Source of the DNA: Candidatus Poribacteria bacterium
GTDB taxonomy: Bacteria > Poribacteria > WGA-4E > UBA9662
Assembly: GCA_002709695.1 (NCBI GenBank)
Contig: PAQF01000026.1
Coordinates: 93,646-157,645, forward strand
DNA length: 64,000 nt
Reading direction: 5' to 3'
Part shown: positions 1 through 9,174 of the stretch, piece after piece
How positions within the stretch are numbered: position 1 is the first letter of the stretch
Layout: the number at the start of each line of letters is the position of its first letter
Translations under genes and position numbers: made by a program
Notes under the pieces: generated by a model
Databases searched by the model: none
The model's input: the letters and a program-made list of their open reading frames with translations, nothing else
Told to the model about the DNA's origin: nothing

Positions 1-284
1 TCAATACTTCGATTCCACCGGGAAATGGACTTGTACATCTGAATAAATCCCGCTCCCGTCCCAAACAAAAAACCAATTATTAATCCAAGCTGCTGATTGC
101 CGAACTGACTACCAAGCCATTTCCCCGAAAACGTCCCTATCACGATTGCTAAGACAAGCGTCAACCCAATTGCACTCAGATCTCCAACACTAACCAGCGC
201 AGATTGACGCGCAATAATTGAATAAGGATGCTTCTCTTTGACCTCCGATTCTTGAGAACTGTCTGGTATGCTCGCGTCATCCAT
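1..284 (-). CDS. AtpZ/AtpI-family protein, partial (C-terminus beyond window)
   Basis: The reading frame opens with ATG at 282-284, only 3 nt after the nuoN stop, and runs off the left edge, so the C-terminus is not visible. The visible 94 codons give a short acidic/polar N-terminus, then a transmembrane hairpin: one helix rich in Ala/Ile/Val/Gly, a short loop with GKWLG, and a second helix with GFLFGTGAG, followed by a basic stretch. This is the layout of the AtpZ/AtpI family (putative F0F1-ATPase accessory, Mg2+ handling and c-ring assembly). In many bacteria it precedes atpI-atpB, so an ATP synthase operon probably continues to the left. This gene is not in standard ORF lists because it is truncated. 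Family assignment is from fold pattern and context, moderately sure. Confidence 0.7.
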   Translation of the reverse strand, partial: MDDASIPDSSQESEVKEKHPYSIIARQSALVSVGDLSAIGLTLVLAIVIGTFSGKWLGSQFGNQQLGLIIGFLFGTGAGFIQMYKSISRWNRSI

Positions 285-287
285 ATG

Positions 288-1739
288 TTACTTTATCACT
301 GAAACCATCACACTATTCTTAATCGCTTCTTGTACCGGGTTCAAAATCTGCGAAGGTAATATCCCGAGAAGCAAAACACCTGCAGTCGCAAGTATCAAAG
401 CAACAACCAGATAACCAGAATACGGAAGAACTTTCAATTCAACTCTTCGTTCCTTCATATACAGAGTTACCACAACTCGCAAATAGTAATACGCTGATAT
501 AGCAGTATTAATAGCAGCGATAACCACCAGCCAAATTCTACCTGACTCAACAGCTGAACGAAAAACATAAAACTTACTTATAAAACCCGCAGTTGGTGGG
601 AAGCCAGCCAGTGAAAACATCATCACTGACAAAAATATCGCCAGAACCGGCTTTTGGAAACCGAGCCCAGCATAATCAGCAATCTCAAACGTATCCCCAT
701 CATCGGTTTTGGTTAGAATAATGGCCCCGAAAGCTCCTACGTTCATAATACAATAAACCAAGAGATAAAACGTCGCACTGGACACCCCATTTTGACTACC
801 CGCAGCCAAAGCCACGAGAACATAACCAGCATGAGCAATACTGGAATAGGCAAGCATACGCTTAATATTACGCTGTGCTACAGCAGCTAAATTCCCAACC
901 GTCATCGTTAAAGCAGCCAATATAGTAATTGCAAGAATCCAATCATTTTCCAAACTACCGAACGACTCAATAAAAACTCGAAAGAAAGCAGAGAAACCAG
1001 CGGCTTTAGGACCTGCGGCAATAAATGCAGTCACTGAAGTTGGTGACCCATCATAAACATCCGGCGCCCATTGATGAAACGGAACCAGACCAACCTTGAA
1101 ACCGAAACCCACAATAAGCAAAAACATACCAACAATAACCAACATGTTGTTGGAGAACTGACCGGAGGCAATTTTTGCAAGATCAGTAGTCCCAGTCCCT
1201 CCATAAATCAAGGCAATTCCATAGAGAAAAAAGCAACTGGAGAAAGCTCCCAGAAGCAAATACTTCATCCCAGCTTCGCTTGAATAAGAATTAGTTCGAA
1301 AATAACCTGCTAATACGTAAAGGGGTAATGACATCAGCTCCAAACCCAAGAAAACCATGACAAGATCATTAGCTCCTGCCATCAACATCATGCCAAAAGT
1401 TGAGAGAAGCATCAACAAATAGTATTGTCCCTGGCGCAAATCTTGTCTACCAAGGTAACTGAGAGAAATAAGCGATACCAAAATCAACGAAACAAAAAAG
1501 ATCAGGTTAAAAAACAAAGAATACTGATCAATCCTTAACATACCAGAAAACTCAGTGGTCGAAACCAAACCAGCAGTAAGCATGTTAACCGACACAATAC
1601 TGGCAACTAACGAACCAAGGATTGTCAACCAAGCCAGTCCCCGTTTCGATAAGCTGTCGATCATATCATATATCAACACAAGGATAAAGGTTACGATAAT
1701 AACCAGATATGGCATTAACAGTTGCCAATTTATTTCCAT
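288..1739 (-). CDS. nuoN: NADH-quinone oxidoreductase subunit N
   Basis: Proton-pumping antiporter-like membrane subunit of complex I, 483 residues with about 14 predicted membrane helices; length is normal for NuoN. The Mrp-antiporter signature is seen in the middle (lysine-bearing GFKVGLVPFHQWAPDVY around residues 210-230) and the conserved RMLAYSSIAHAGY segment around residue 295. It is the last Nuo gene of the operon, separated from nuoM by an inserted nhaD-type gene, and followed after 3 nt by an atpZ-like gene, implying co-transcription of respiratory and ATP synthase genes. Identification is secure. Confidence 0.97.
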   Translation of the reverse strand: MEINWQLLMPYLVIIVTFILVLIYDMIDSLSKRGLAWLTILGSLVASIVSVNMLTAGLVSTTEFSGMLRIDQYSLFFNLIFFVSLILVSLISLSYLGRQDLRQGQYYLLMLLSTFGMMLMAGANDLVMVFLGLELMSLPLYVLAGYFRTNSYSSEAGMKYLLLGAFSSCFFLYGIALIYGGTGTTDLAKIASGQFSNNMLVIVGMFLLIVGFGFKVGLVPFHQWAPDVYDGSPTSVTAFIAAGPKAAGFSAFFRVFIESFGSLENDWILAITILAALTMTVGNLAAVAQRNIKRMLAYSSIAHAGYVLVALAAGSQNGVSSATFYLLVYCIMNVGAFGAIILTKTDDGDTFEIADYAGLGFQKPVLAIFLSVMMFSLAGFPPTAGFISKFYVFRSAVESGRIWLVVIAAINTAISAYYYLRVVVTLYMKERRVELKVLPYSGYLVVALILATAGVLLLGILPSQILNPVQEAIKNSVMVSVIK

Positions 1740-1779
1740 CTATAAACTCCGTTGTATCTCACTCTTTTACAATCTCAGA

Positions 1780-3345
1780 CTAGAGAAAAAATACAAATGT
1801 AACAATCACAAAAATTGGAAGCAAAATCAAACCGGACCATAGCATGTAACCAAAGAAACTCGGCATACGAATATCCTGACTCTCAGCAATAGCCTTAACC
1901 ATAAAATTGGGTGCGTTACCGATATAGGTATTTGCTCCCATAAATACAGCACCACACGATATCGCCGTAAGGTAATTAACAAAAGTCTGATACCTAGGAT
2001 CTTTGGATAAATCAAAACCTGAAGCGAGAATTTCAGGCAAAATCTCTTCACTCATATGAAGTTTTCCAAGCCCAGTATTAAAAAATGTGAGATAGGTAGG
2101 GGCGTTATCAAGAAAGCTTGAAAGACCACCTGTAATCCAAAAATAGTGTATAGGTTGCTCAACCACAGATACTAGACTGCTTAAAGCACCATCAGTACCC
2201 GCTTGTAAAATCTTCAGGGCAGGAATGATTGTTATAAAAATACCAGCAAAAAGCTTACCAACCTCTTCAATAGGAAACCATGTAAAGCCATTTGCTTGAC
2301 GCAACTCATCAGAAACCGGGGTAAACCTCAACGACAGTAAACCACAGAAAATAATTATCACTTCACGAGCTAGATTCTGTAATGGGAGATGGACACCAAA
2401 AACATTGAAATCCTTGCCGGGTTTCCACGTACCACTCATCAAAACTGCACCCATTACCCCAAGGAGAAAAACCGAGTTGAAGACTCCATCTACACGTAAA
2501 GGCTCACTTGTCCCATCATCAGGGACTTGACCTCCCTCTCGTTTAAACATTATGGAATCAAAAACGAAGAATATAACCAGTACAAACACACTGACAAACA
2601 CCATATGCGGCAGAAGAGTCATTGTCCAGAAGAAAGGAACCCCATGCAAGAAACCAAGGAATAATGGAGGATCACCAAGTGGCGTCAACGAGCCGCCAAT
2701 ATTACTCACTAAGAAAATAAAGAAGACAATCAGGTGGACTTTGCTCTGCCGATACGCATTAGCACGAATCATCGGACGGATCAGCAACATCGACGCCCCA
2801 GTCGTACCAACCCAAGAAGCAATTGCAGTTCCAATCAGCAAAATTAAAGTATTAACGGTTGGTGTTCCACGTAACGTACCACGAACAAGAATCCCGCCAG
2901 CAACAGTGTAAAGCCCCCACAAAAGAACAATAAACGGAATGTAGTCTAGCAAATAAATATGTAAAATATCATATACGCCTTTATCCCTAAAAACAATCAG
3001 ATAAGGAATACAAAAAATCAATGCCCAAGCTAGCGAGACTTTACCATAATGATGATGCCAGAAGTGCTCTGCCACTAGTGGAGCAATCGCAATCGAAAGA
3101 AGAATACCAACAAAAGGTATAACCGACCATAAAGGCAACGAACCACCATCAACACCGTGATGTCCACCGTGACCTTGATCATGGTGCTCATCATTCGACG
3201 CGTGATGTTCAGTTTCATGCCCACCTTGAAGAGCCTGCCCCTCACTCCCCTCTTCAGCTGAATAAACAAATGGAGCAAAAATCAACGAAATAGCAACAAC
3301 AAAAACAGTAACTCCGTGTCTAATCGAAAACAATTTCATATACAA
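1780..3345 (-). CDS. NhaD-type Na+/H+ antiporter inside the nuo operon
   Basis: 521-residue secondary transporter of the ArsB/NhaD permease superfamily. A signal-like N-terminus (about residues 1-29) is followed by an exported-looking linker with eight histidines between roughly residues 42 and 70, then about 11-12 membrane helices. NhaD-like signatures are visible: TGASMLLIRPMIRAN, GGSLTPLGDPPLFLGF and SFLDNAPTYLTFFN, the last two being the paired half-helix motifs of this family. The gene lies between nuoM (5 nt gap) and nuoN (40 nt gap). From memory, Rhodothermus marinus has an nhaD-like gene in the same place (between nqo13 and nqo14), so the position is probably meaningful: Na+ or H+ antiport coupled to complex I. 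The start could also be the ATG two codons inside (3339). The His-rich linker may bind Zn2+ or sense pH, which is inference. Confidence 0.88.
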   Translation of the reverse strand: MYMKLFSIRHGVTVFVVAISLIFAPFVYSAEEGSEGQALQGGHETEHHASNDEHHDQGHGGHHGVDGGSLPLWSVIPFVGILLSIAIAPLVAEHFWHHHYGKVSLAWALIFCIPYLIVFRDKGVYDILHIYLLDYIPFIVLLWGLYTVAGGILVRGTLRGTPTVNTLILLIGTAIASWVGTTGASMLLIRPMIRANAYRQSKVHLIVFFIFLVSNIGGSLTPLGDPPLFLGFLHGVPFFWTMTLLPHMVFVSVFVLVIFFVFDSIMFKREGGQVPDDGTSEPLRVDGVFNSVFLLGVMGAVLMSGTWKPGKDFNVFGVHLPLQNLAREVIIIFCGLLSLRFTPVSDELRQANGFTWFPIEEVGKLFAGIFITIIPALKILQAGTDGALSSLVSVVEQPIHYFWITGGLSSFLDNAPTYLTFFNTGLGKLHMSEEILPEILASGFDLSKDPRYQTFVNYLTAISCGAVFMGANTYIGNAPNFMVKAIAESQDIRMPSFFGYMLWSGLILLPIFVIVTFVFFL

Positions 3346-3350
3346 TTCTC

Positions 3351-4910
3351 TTATTCGTGTGAATTCAAATCCATCGTCTTTAAGTCAGCAGAGGTTCCAA
3401 CCAGACCCAAGACACTTTTAGATGAATCTTTCGTATTCAAAATAACAATGTTATTAACCGATTTCTCTATTTTGCTTAAGAACGGTTTAGGGTATACACC
3501 AATCCAAATGATAAACACAATTATAGGAACCAGCACAGCTATTTCCCGTATACTCAAATCTTTCAATTCCTGATTCTTTGGATTATCAAGTTTGCCAAAC
3601 ATCACTCGCTGAAACATCCACAGCATATATACTGCTGCGAAGACAACACCCGAAGTTGCAATCACCACATAAATTCTTGAGAATTTGCCCGAAACGAAAC
3701 TTCCAAGAAGAATCATGAACTCACCTACAAAACCATTCAACCCTGGTAATCCGATGGAGGAAAGAGTAGCAATCATGAAAAAAACAGCAAAAACTGGCAT
3801 CGACTTGGATAGACCGCCAAAATCCGCAATCATCCGTGTATGACGCCGCTCGTAAATCATACCAACAATCAAGAACAACGCCCCAGTACTCAGGCCATGG
3901 TTTACCATCTGTAAGATTGCTCCCTGCAAACCTTGATGGTTAAGCGCAAAAAGCCCCAATATGACAAACCCCAAATGGCTAACACTAGAATAAGCAACCA
4001 GCTTTTTTAGATCCGGCTGAACCATCGCCACCAAAGCACCATACACAATGCCAATTACCGATAGCGTTACAACTAAAGGCGTATAAGCAACTACACCTGC
4101 CGGAAATAATGGCAAACAAAAACGAACAATACCATAGGTCCCCATTTTCAGCAAAACGCCAGCAAGAATCACGCTACCCGCAGTTGGCGCTTCAACGTGT
4201 GCATCAGGCAACCAAGTATGGAAAGGAAACAACGGCACCTTAATAGCAAAAGCGATGAAAAACGCCAGAAACAGTAATTTTTGCCTTTCCGGAGCAATAG
4301 AACCAGCCAAACCATAAAGTTGCAATAAATCAAAACTATTATTATTCTGAAAATAAAGGTACATAATCCCAACAAGCATCAACGCACTACCCACCATCGT
4401 ATAAAGCACAAACTTAATCGTGGCATAAATACGTCTTCTTCCTCCCCAAATACCAATTAGGAAGTACATTGGTATCAGGATAGACTCCCAAAACACGAAA
4501 AATAGGAACATATCCAGTGCACAAAACACACCAATCATAGCAGTTTCAAGTGCCAAAAGCGCGATCATAAATCCAGATATACTTTTTTCCACAGAATTCC
4601 ACGATGCCAAAATACAAATCGGCATTAGAAAAGTCGTCAGTAAGACTATCCAAAGTGAGATACCATCAATCCCAATTTGGTACTTGATTCCCAACCCTTC
4701 AATCCACTGAATATCGGTATAATACTTCATTCCTGCATTCTCAGGAACCAAATCAAAGTTCAAATAAAGCGAAACCGAAATAACAAAAGTGAGGAGCGAA
4801 ACCAGAAAAGCAATCCCTTTCAGAGCAGAATCTCCCAAGTTAATACACTTGGCAGCCGCAACTAGAAATGCTCCTAATAATGGAAGGAAAATAATAATTG
4901 TAAGCAACAA
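3351..4910 (-). CDS. nuoM: NADH-quinone oxidoreductase subunit M
   Basis: Antiporter-like membrane subunit of complex I, 519 residues, about 14 helices, normal length. The diagnostic run FAIKVPLFPFHTWLPDAHVEA is present in the middle (around residues 220-240), as is the conserved glutamate-containing ALETAMIGVF/FVFWESILIPMYFLIG region around residues 120-150 and KKLVAYSSVSHLGFV around residue 300. It starts 8 nt after the nuoL stop and ends 5 nt before the nhaD-type gene, so all are translated from one transcript. Identification is secure. Confidence 0.97.
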   Translation of the reverse strand: MLLTIIIFLPLLGAFLVAAAKCINLGDSALKGIAFLVSLLTFVISVSLYLNFDLVPENAGMKYYTDIQWIEGLGIKYQIGIDGISLWIVLLTTFLMPICILASWNSVEKSISGFMIALLALETAMIGVFCALDMFLFFVFWESILIPMYFLIGIWGGRRRIYATIKFVLYTMVGSALMLVGIMYLYFQNNNSFDLLQLYGLAGSIAPERQKLLFLAFFIAFAIKVPLFPFHTWLPDAHVEAPTAGSVILAGVLLKMGTYGIVRFCLPLFPAGVVAYTPLVVTLSVIGIVYGALVAMVQPDLKKLVAYSSVSHLGFVILGLFALNHQGLQGAILQMVNHGLSTGALFLIVGMIYERRHTRMIADFGGLSKSMPVFAVFFMIATLSSIGLPGLNGFVGEFMILLGSFVSGKFSRIYVVIATSGVVFAAVYMLWMFQRVMFGKLDNPKNQELKDLSIREIAVLVPIIVFIIWIGVYPKPFLSKIEKSVNNIVILNTKDSSKSVLGLVGTSADLKTMDLNSHE

Positions 4911-4918
4911 AAACTACC

Positions 4919-6823
4919 TCACGAATAAATGAATAAATAATATCCTAAAAACAACACAATACCAATAACCATTGACAATATATAGGATTGCACAACCCCG
5001 GTTTGAATATACCTTAGTAAACCACCGACGCCACGTGTAAAAAGTGCAACCCCACCCACACACAGGAAGTCAATAACAACCACATCTACGATCCTCCATA
5101 ACCCATATTGCGATAGACCTTTTATGGGTTTAACAAAGACAGTATCATATATTTCGTCGATATAATATTTGTTAGTTAACAACTCCATTGGAAAATTCTC
5201 AGGCTCATCTTTTGGAGAACTTTTGCTGTAAAGAATATAAGCTGATATAATCCCAAAGGTAGCAACAATTGTTGAAACCAACATAAATGGGAAGGAGGAA
5301 CTAGCCTGTTCTTGATGTTTAGTAACATGAAACACATCACCTAAAAAATGATGGAATGCACTATCATGCCCGCCCCACCCTAAAATTAAACCAATAAACA
5401 AAGACGGAACGGCCAACACTACTAAGGGTACCCACATAACAGGTGGAGATTCATGCAGATGGGCTTCGACATGCGGCTCCACCCGAGACTGCCCATGAAA
5501 AGTAACGAAGATTAACCGAAACATGTAAAAGGCTGTCAATGCTGCGGTCACCAAACCGAGGAAGAAAACTGCGTGATATCCGCCATCCCAGGCCGAATGT
5601 AAAATTTCATCTTTGCTCCAAAAGCCACTTAATCCTGGGAAACCAGCAATCGCTAATGCTCCAGCCAAAAATGTCCAATAAGTAACAGGTAACTTCGACT
5701 TCAAGCCACCCATTTTCCGCATATCCAATTCATTGGACATTGCATGCATGACACTTCCTGCAGCTAAAAACATTAACCCTTTAAAAAAGGCATGAGTCAC
5801 TAAATGAAAAACACCCGAAACATAAGCACCAACACCTACTCCAACCATCATATAACCCAATTGACTTACAGTGGAATAGGCCAGCACCCGTTTGATATCA
5901 TTTGCTGTTATTGCCATCGTAGCTGCCAATAATGCAGTTAAAACACCAATCCAAGCGACGTAAACCCCCGTTTCAGCAAGAGCAAACAAAACTGAAGATC
6001 TAGCAATCATATAAACTCCAGCAGTGACCATCGTAGCGGCATGAATCAATGCACTAACAGGCGTTGGTCCTTCCATTGCATCAGGCAACCAAACATAGAG
6101 AGGGATTTGCGCCGATTTCCCGATGGCACCAACAAACAAAAGCAGTGTTGCAATTTTCAGCGTATTCTCCCCAAAAACCTTTACGTAATGTCCCGTCTCT
6201 GCATCGTGAAAGATTTTCTCAAATCCAAAGGAACCGAAGGCAGCAAACAACGTAAATATCCCAAGCAAAAAACCAAAATCACCAATTCGATTAACAATAA
6301 AAGCTTTCTTACCAGCATCAGATGCGGACTTCTTTTCATACCAAAAACCAATCAGTAAATAGGAACAGAGGCCTACACCTTCCCAACCAATAAACATCAT
6401 GACATAGTTATTGGCTAAAACAAGGATAAGCATTGAAAACACAAACAAATTAAGATATGAAAAATAGCGTGCATACCCGTGGTCGTCGTGCATATAACCA
6501 ATCGAATACACATGGATTAAAAATCCAACCCCAGTAATTACCAACAACATAACCAAGGTTAAAGAGTCAACACGAATACCAATCTCGACCGAAAGATCAC
6601 CAGCAGAAATCCATTCATACAAAGAGCTGTCAAAATAAGAAACATCACCATGTTCTGCCTTATTGTTAACTTCAGAAAACAATAATACAGAACAAACTAA
6701 GGATATTAGGATAGCCACACAAGCAATCACACTACTTACTTTCCCTATCAACTTACCAAAAACCCCATTGATGAGAAAGCCAACTAGCGGTGAAATCAGA
6801 AGCAAAATTATCGTTGACGACAT
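4919..6823 (-). CDS. nuoL: NADH-quinone oxidoreductase subunit L
   Basis: The largest antiporter-like subunit of complex I (634 residues), distal end of the membrane arm. Seen: FIGWEGVGLCSYLLIGFW near residue 145, KSAQIPLYVWLPDAMEGPTPV near residue 230 and KRVLAYSTVSQLGYM near residue 310, all hallmark NuoL segments with the pumping Glu and Lys residues. The C-terminal third holds the amphipathic lateral helix and a last anchor helix, which accounts for the greater length than NuoM/N. A histidine-rich loop (HVEAHLHESP, then GGHDSAFHHF) is present around residues 455-500. Operon position between nuoK and nuoM is canonical. Confidence 0.97.
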   Translation of the reverse strand: MSSTIILLLISPLVGFLINGVFGKLIGKVSSVIACVAILISLVCSVLLFSEVNNKAEHGDVSYFDSSLYEWISAGDLSVEIGIRVDSLTLVMLLVITGVGFLIHVYSIGYMHDDHGYARYFSYLNLFVFSMLILVLANNYVMMFIGWEGVGLCSYLLIGFWYEKKSASDAGKKAFIVNRIGDFGFLLGIFTLFAAFGSFGFEKIFHDAETGHYVKVFGENTLKIATLLLFVGAIGKSAQIPLYVWLPDAMEGPTPVSALIHAATMVTAGVYMIARSSVLFALAETGVYVAWIGVLTALLAATMAITANDIKRVLAYSTVSQLGYMMVGVGVGAYVSGVFHLVTHAFFKGLMFLAAGSVMHAMSNELDMRKMGGLKSKLPVTYWTFLAGALAIAGFPGLSGFWSKDEILHSAWDGGYHAVFFLGLVTAALTAFYMFRLIFVTFHGQSRVEPHVEAHLHESPPVMWVPLVVLAVPSLFIGLILGWGGHDSAFHHFLGDVFHVTKHQEQASSSFPFMLVSTIVATFGIISAYILYSKSSPKDEPENFPMELLTNKYYIDEIYDTVFVKPIKGLSQYGLWRIVDVVVIDFLCVGGVALFTRGVGGLLRYIQTGVVQSYILSMVIGIVLFLGYYLFIYS

Positions 6824-6842
6824 AAAATCCCCTTCAACTCAA

Positions 6843-7142
6843 CTACCCCTTCATCGACTTAATTTCATCCACATTGACAGTATCATGGTTTTTAAACACG
6901 CTAACGATGATTGCTAATCCAATCGCGACTTCAGCCGCAGCAACCGTCATAACGAAAAAAACGATTACTTGTCCAGAAGAATCCCCTAATTCCCGAGAGA
7001 AAGCAACAAACAACAAATTAGCCGCATTCAACATTATCTCAATACACATAAAAATAATAATCGCGTTCCTGCGAACCAATACACCTATAACTCCAATAGT
7101 GAAAAGGAGCACACTTAAAACCATGTAGTACGGTAGTAACAT
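6843..7142 (-). CDS. nuoK: NADH-quinone oxidoreductase subunit K
   Basis: 99-residue membrane subunit of complex I with three helices. The two membrane glutamates needed for proton transfer are visible: in [13 protein letters not shown] (helix 2, near residue 36) and in [14 protein letters not shown] (helix 3, near residue 70). The length is normal. A 60-nt gap separates it from nuoJ, the widest spacing among the membrane-arm genes, without an obvious hairpin. The nuoL start lies 19 nt downstream. Confidence 0.97.
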   Translation of the reverse strand: MLLPYYMVLSVLLFTIGVIGVLVRRNAIIIFMCIEIMLNAANLLFVAFSRELGDSSGQVIVFFVMTVAAAEVAIGLAIIVSVFKNHDTVNVDEIKSMKG

Positions 7143-7202
7143 ATTCTATTTAAATAACCTAAAACAACCTAACTAATTTCGTCCTTTTAACTGACCACAA
7201 CC

Positions 7203-7850
7203 CTATGCAGTTTCTTGTGGATCTCTATTAACAATAGTAATAACACCAATAAGAGCCGCAATAAGTATAAATGAGGTCACTTCAAAAGGAAGAACAAACT
7301 TACTGAACAACAAAGTCCCTATTCGTTCAGTTTTTCCCATTTCACTATGAACTAATCCAATTACTTGAACACTGGTCAAATTTGAGATTGAGGTACCTTC
7401 GCCATACAATTTCTCAACTGAACTTTTAATATCTTCATCGCTCATTTTGAAATCGTCCTTCAACCTTTGAATAACAACATCAAGACTTTGATCCTTTATG
7501 ACACCTCCATTTTGGTCAACATACCGAGCAACCGTAATTCCTTCAATAACCAGTAAAGCAGCTAACAAAAACACGAAGATCTTGATCGCACCAACATTCT
7601 GACGTACTGTATCCTGAAGACTCCCCAAATTCAAAAGCATAATCACAAACAAAAAAAGCACCATAATGGCACCTGCATAGACAATTATCTGAACAGCTGC
7701 AACAAAATGGGCACCAAGTGCGATAAACAAACCCGCTTGCGAAAAGAAGGTCAAAATCAAAGCTAGCGCACTGTGAATTGGATTTTTAAAAGCTATAACG
7801 CATATTGCGGAGCAAATCGCTACTAAGCCAAAAATTACCAATAACACCAT
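7203..7850 (-). CDS. nuoJ: NADH-quinone oxidoreductase subunit J
   Basis: 215-residue membrane subunit of complex I. Helices 1-4 are typical, including the conserved helix-3 segment QIIVYAGAIMVLFLFVIMLLN with its pi-bulge glycine region. Between helix 4 and the final helix there is a long, soluble, charged segment (about residues 110-175), rich in Asp/Lys and predicted helical, so the protein is longer than the roughly 165-185 residues usual for NuoJ. The gene starts only 20 nt after nuoH ends, which leaves no room for nuoI, the gene that normally sits between nuoH and nuoJ. Confidence 0.95.
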   Translation of the reverse strand: MVLLVIFGLVAICSAICVIAFKNPIHSALALILTFFSQAGLFIALGAHFVAAVQIIVYAGAIMVLFLFVIMLLNLGSLQDTVRQNVGAIKIFVFLLAALLVIEGITVARYVDQNGGVIKDQSLDVVIQRLKDDFKMSDEDIKSSVEKLYGEGTSISNLTSVQVIGLVHSEMGKTERIGTLLFSKFVLPFEVTSFILIAALIGVITIVNRDPQETA

Positions 7851-7870
7851 AACAAGGACTTTTCCTGAAT

Positions 7871-9079
7871 TTATCGGGTCATAAAACTTGGAGATTCACC
7901 ACTCAAAATGTCTAAATCGTCTTCTATAACAACCTTAGTTTTTTTTCTCATTGACACCAGAGTCGTAACAACCGAAGCAACAACTACAGCAGAAATAAAA
8001 TTTAAGATACCAACCCATAACCTAGATTCACTAACTAACCACACAACAGCTGTTACCACAATCGACGTCAATGCAATCGGCAACAACACCTTCCAACCAA
8101 GGTTCATCAATTGATCATAGCGAAAACGAGGTAGTGACCAACGAACCCAAATAAAGAAGAAAAGGAAAAATGCTGTTTTAACAAATACGATGATAAACGA
8201 AAGCACCCCACCAATCAACGTTCCCGAATCAACTAGTTTTTCTAACCCTGGGAAATACCATCCACCCAAGAAAAGGACAACCACTACCACTGAGCCAACT
8301 ATCATGTGCATATATTCCGCCATAAAATACATGGCAAACTTCATACTACTATATTCTGTATGATAGCCACCAACAAGCTCTTGCTCTGCTTCAGCGAGAT
8401 CAAAAGGTAAACGGTTAGTTTCTGCAAAAACAGAAATGGTAAAAACCAAAAAAGCAGGAAAATGCGTCAGAAAATTCCAGTGTAGAAAACCAGATTGTGC
8501 CAAGACAATCTCTCTTAGTCTCAGCGACTCACTCAACATCAACACACCAACAATTGAAAGCCCAAGTGACAATTCGTAGCTAACCATCTGGGCTGACGCC
8601 CGTAGTCCACCAAGAAACGAATATTTATTATTAGAAGCCCATGCACCAAGTACCACTCCATAAACCCCAAGCGATGTAATGGCTAAAATATAAAGGATCC
8701 CAATATCAATGTCAGCAATCTGCAGGGGAATTTTGTATTCTTGACCACCCCATGACACTGGAATTTCATTCCCAAAAGGAACAACTGCACAGGTAATTAA
8801 AGCTGGAATCAAAATAATGGCCGGCGCGATGATATAAACAATTTTGTCAACGTGCTCCGGTATAAGATCCTCTTTGAGTAAAAATTTTATTCCATCAGCA
8901 ATTGGTTGCAGTAGTCCCTGCGGTCCCACACGATTCGGCCCATAACGATCTTGAATCCAGGCGCTAACTCTACGCTCTGCCCAGATCATTCCCATCACCC
9001 CAATAAGTAGCATATGCACAATTACCAGAATCTTGATGATAGAGCTAATAAGAAGTAAGTTTAAAGGCAAATTTTCCAT
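7871..9079 (-). CDS. nuoH: NADH-quinone oxidoreductase subunit H
   Basis: 402-residue heel subunit of complex I that forms the quinone chamber at the junction with the peripheral arm. Characteristic stretches seen: RRVSAWIQDRYGPNRVGPQG (around residue 37), LRASAQMVSYELSLGLSIVG (around residue 160) and ETNRLPFDLAEAEQELVGGY (around residue 220), with the glutamates of the E-channel. The C-terminus carries an additional membrane segment and a charged cytosolic tail, making it longer than the roughly 325 residues of the E. coli protein. It is the first gene after the terminator-like hairpin at 9121-9151, so it may be transcribed at a different level from nuoA-G. Confidence 0.96.
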   Translation of the reverse strand: MENLPLNLLLISSIIKILVIVHMLLIGVMGMIWAERRVSAWIQDRYGPNRVGPQGLLQPIADGIKFLLKEDLIPEHVDKIVYIIAPAIILIPALITCAVVPFGNEIPVSWGGQEYKIPLQIADIDIGILYILAITSLGVYGVVLGAWASNNKYSFLGGLRASAQMVSYELSLGLSIVGVLMLSESLRLREIVLAQSGFLHWNFLTHFPAFLVFTISVFAETNRLPFDLAEAEQELVGGYHTEYSSMKFAMYFMAEYMHMIVGSVVVVVLFLGGWYFPGLEKLVDSGTLIGGVLSFIIVFVKTAFFLFFFIWVRWSLPRFRYDQLMNLGWKVLLPIALTSIVVTAVVWLVSESRLWVGILNFISAVVVASVVTTLVSMRKKTKVVIEDDLDILSGESPSFMTR

Positions 9080-9120
9080 ATTTTTCTAATGCTATCCCAC
9101 TCAATCTTCACAAACAAAAA

Positions 9121-9151
9121 GCGAGCAAAGTGCCAGATTGTCTTCGCTCGC
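9121..9151 (-). terminator. Terminator-like hairpin between nuoG and nuoH
   Basis: Read on the minus strand: a stem GCGAGCGAAG pairs with CTTTGCTCGC (6 bp, one mismatch, 3 bp), with a loop of about 11 nt, and is followed directly by TTTTTGTTTG. This is the shape of a rho-independent terminator on the transcribed strand of the nuo operon, in the 95-nt nuoG-nuoH gap. It may act as a partial terminator or as an mRNA stabiliser that sets different levels of the peripheral and membrane arms. Structure seen; function inferred. Confidence 0.65.
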
Positions 9152-9174
9152 ACTCAAACTATTAACCATCATAC

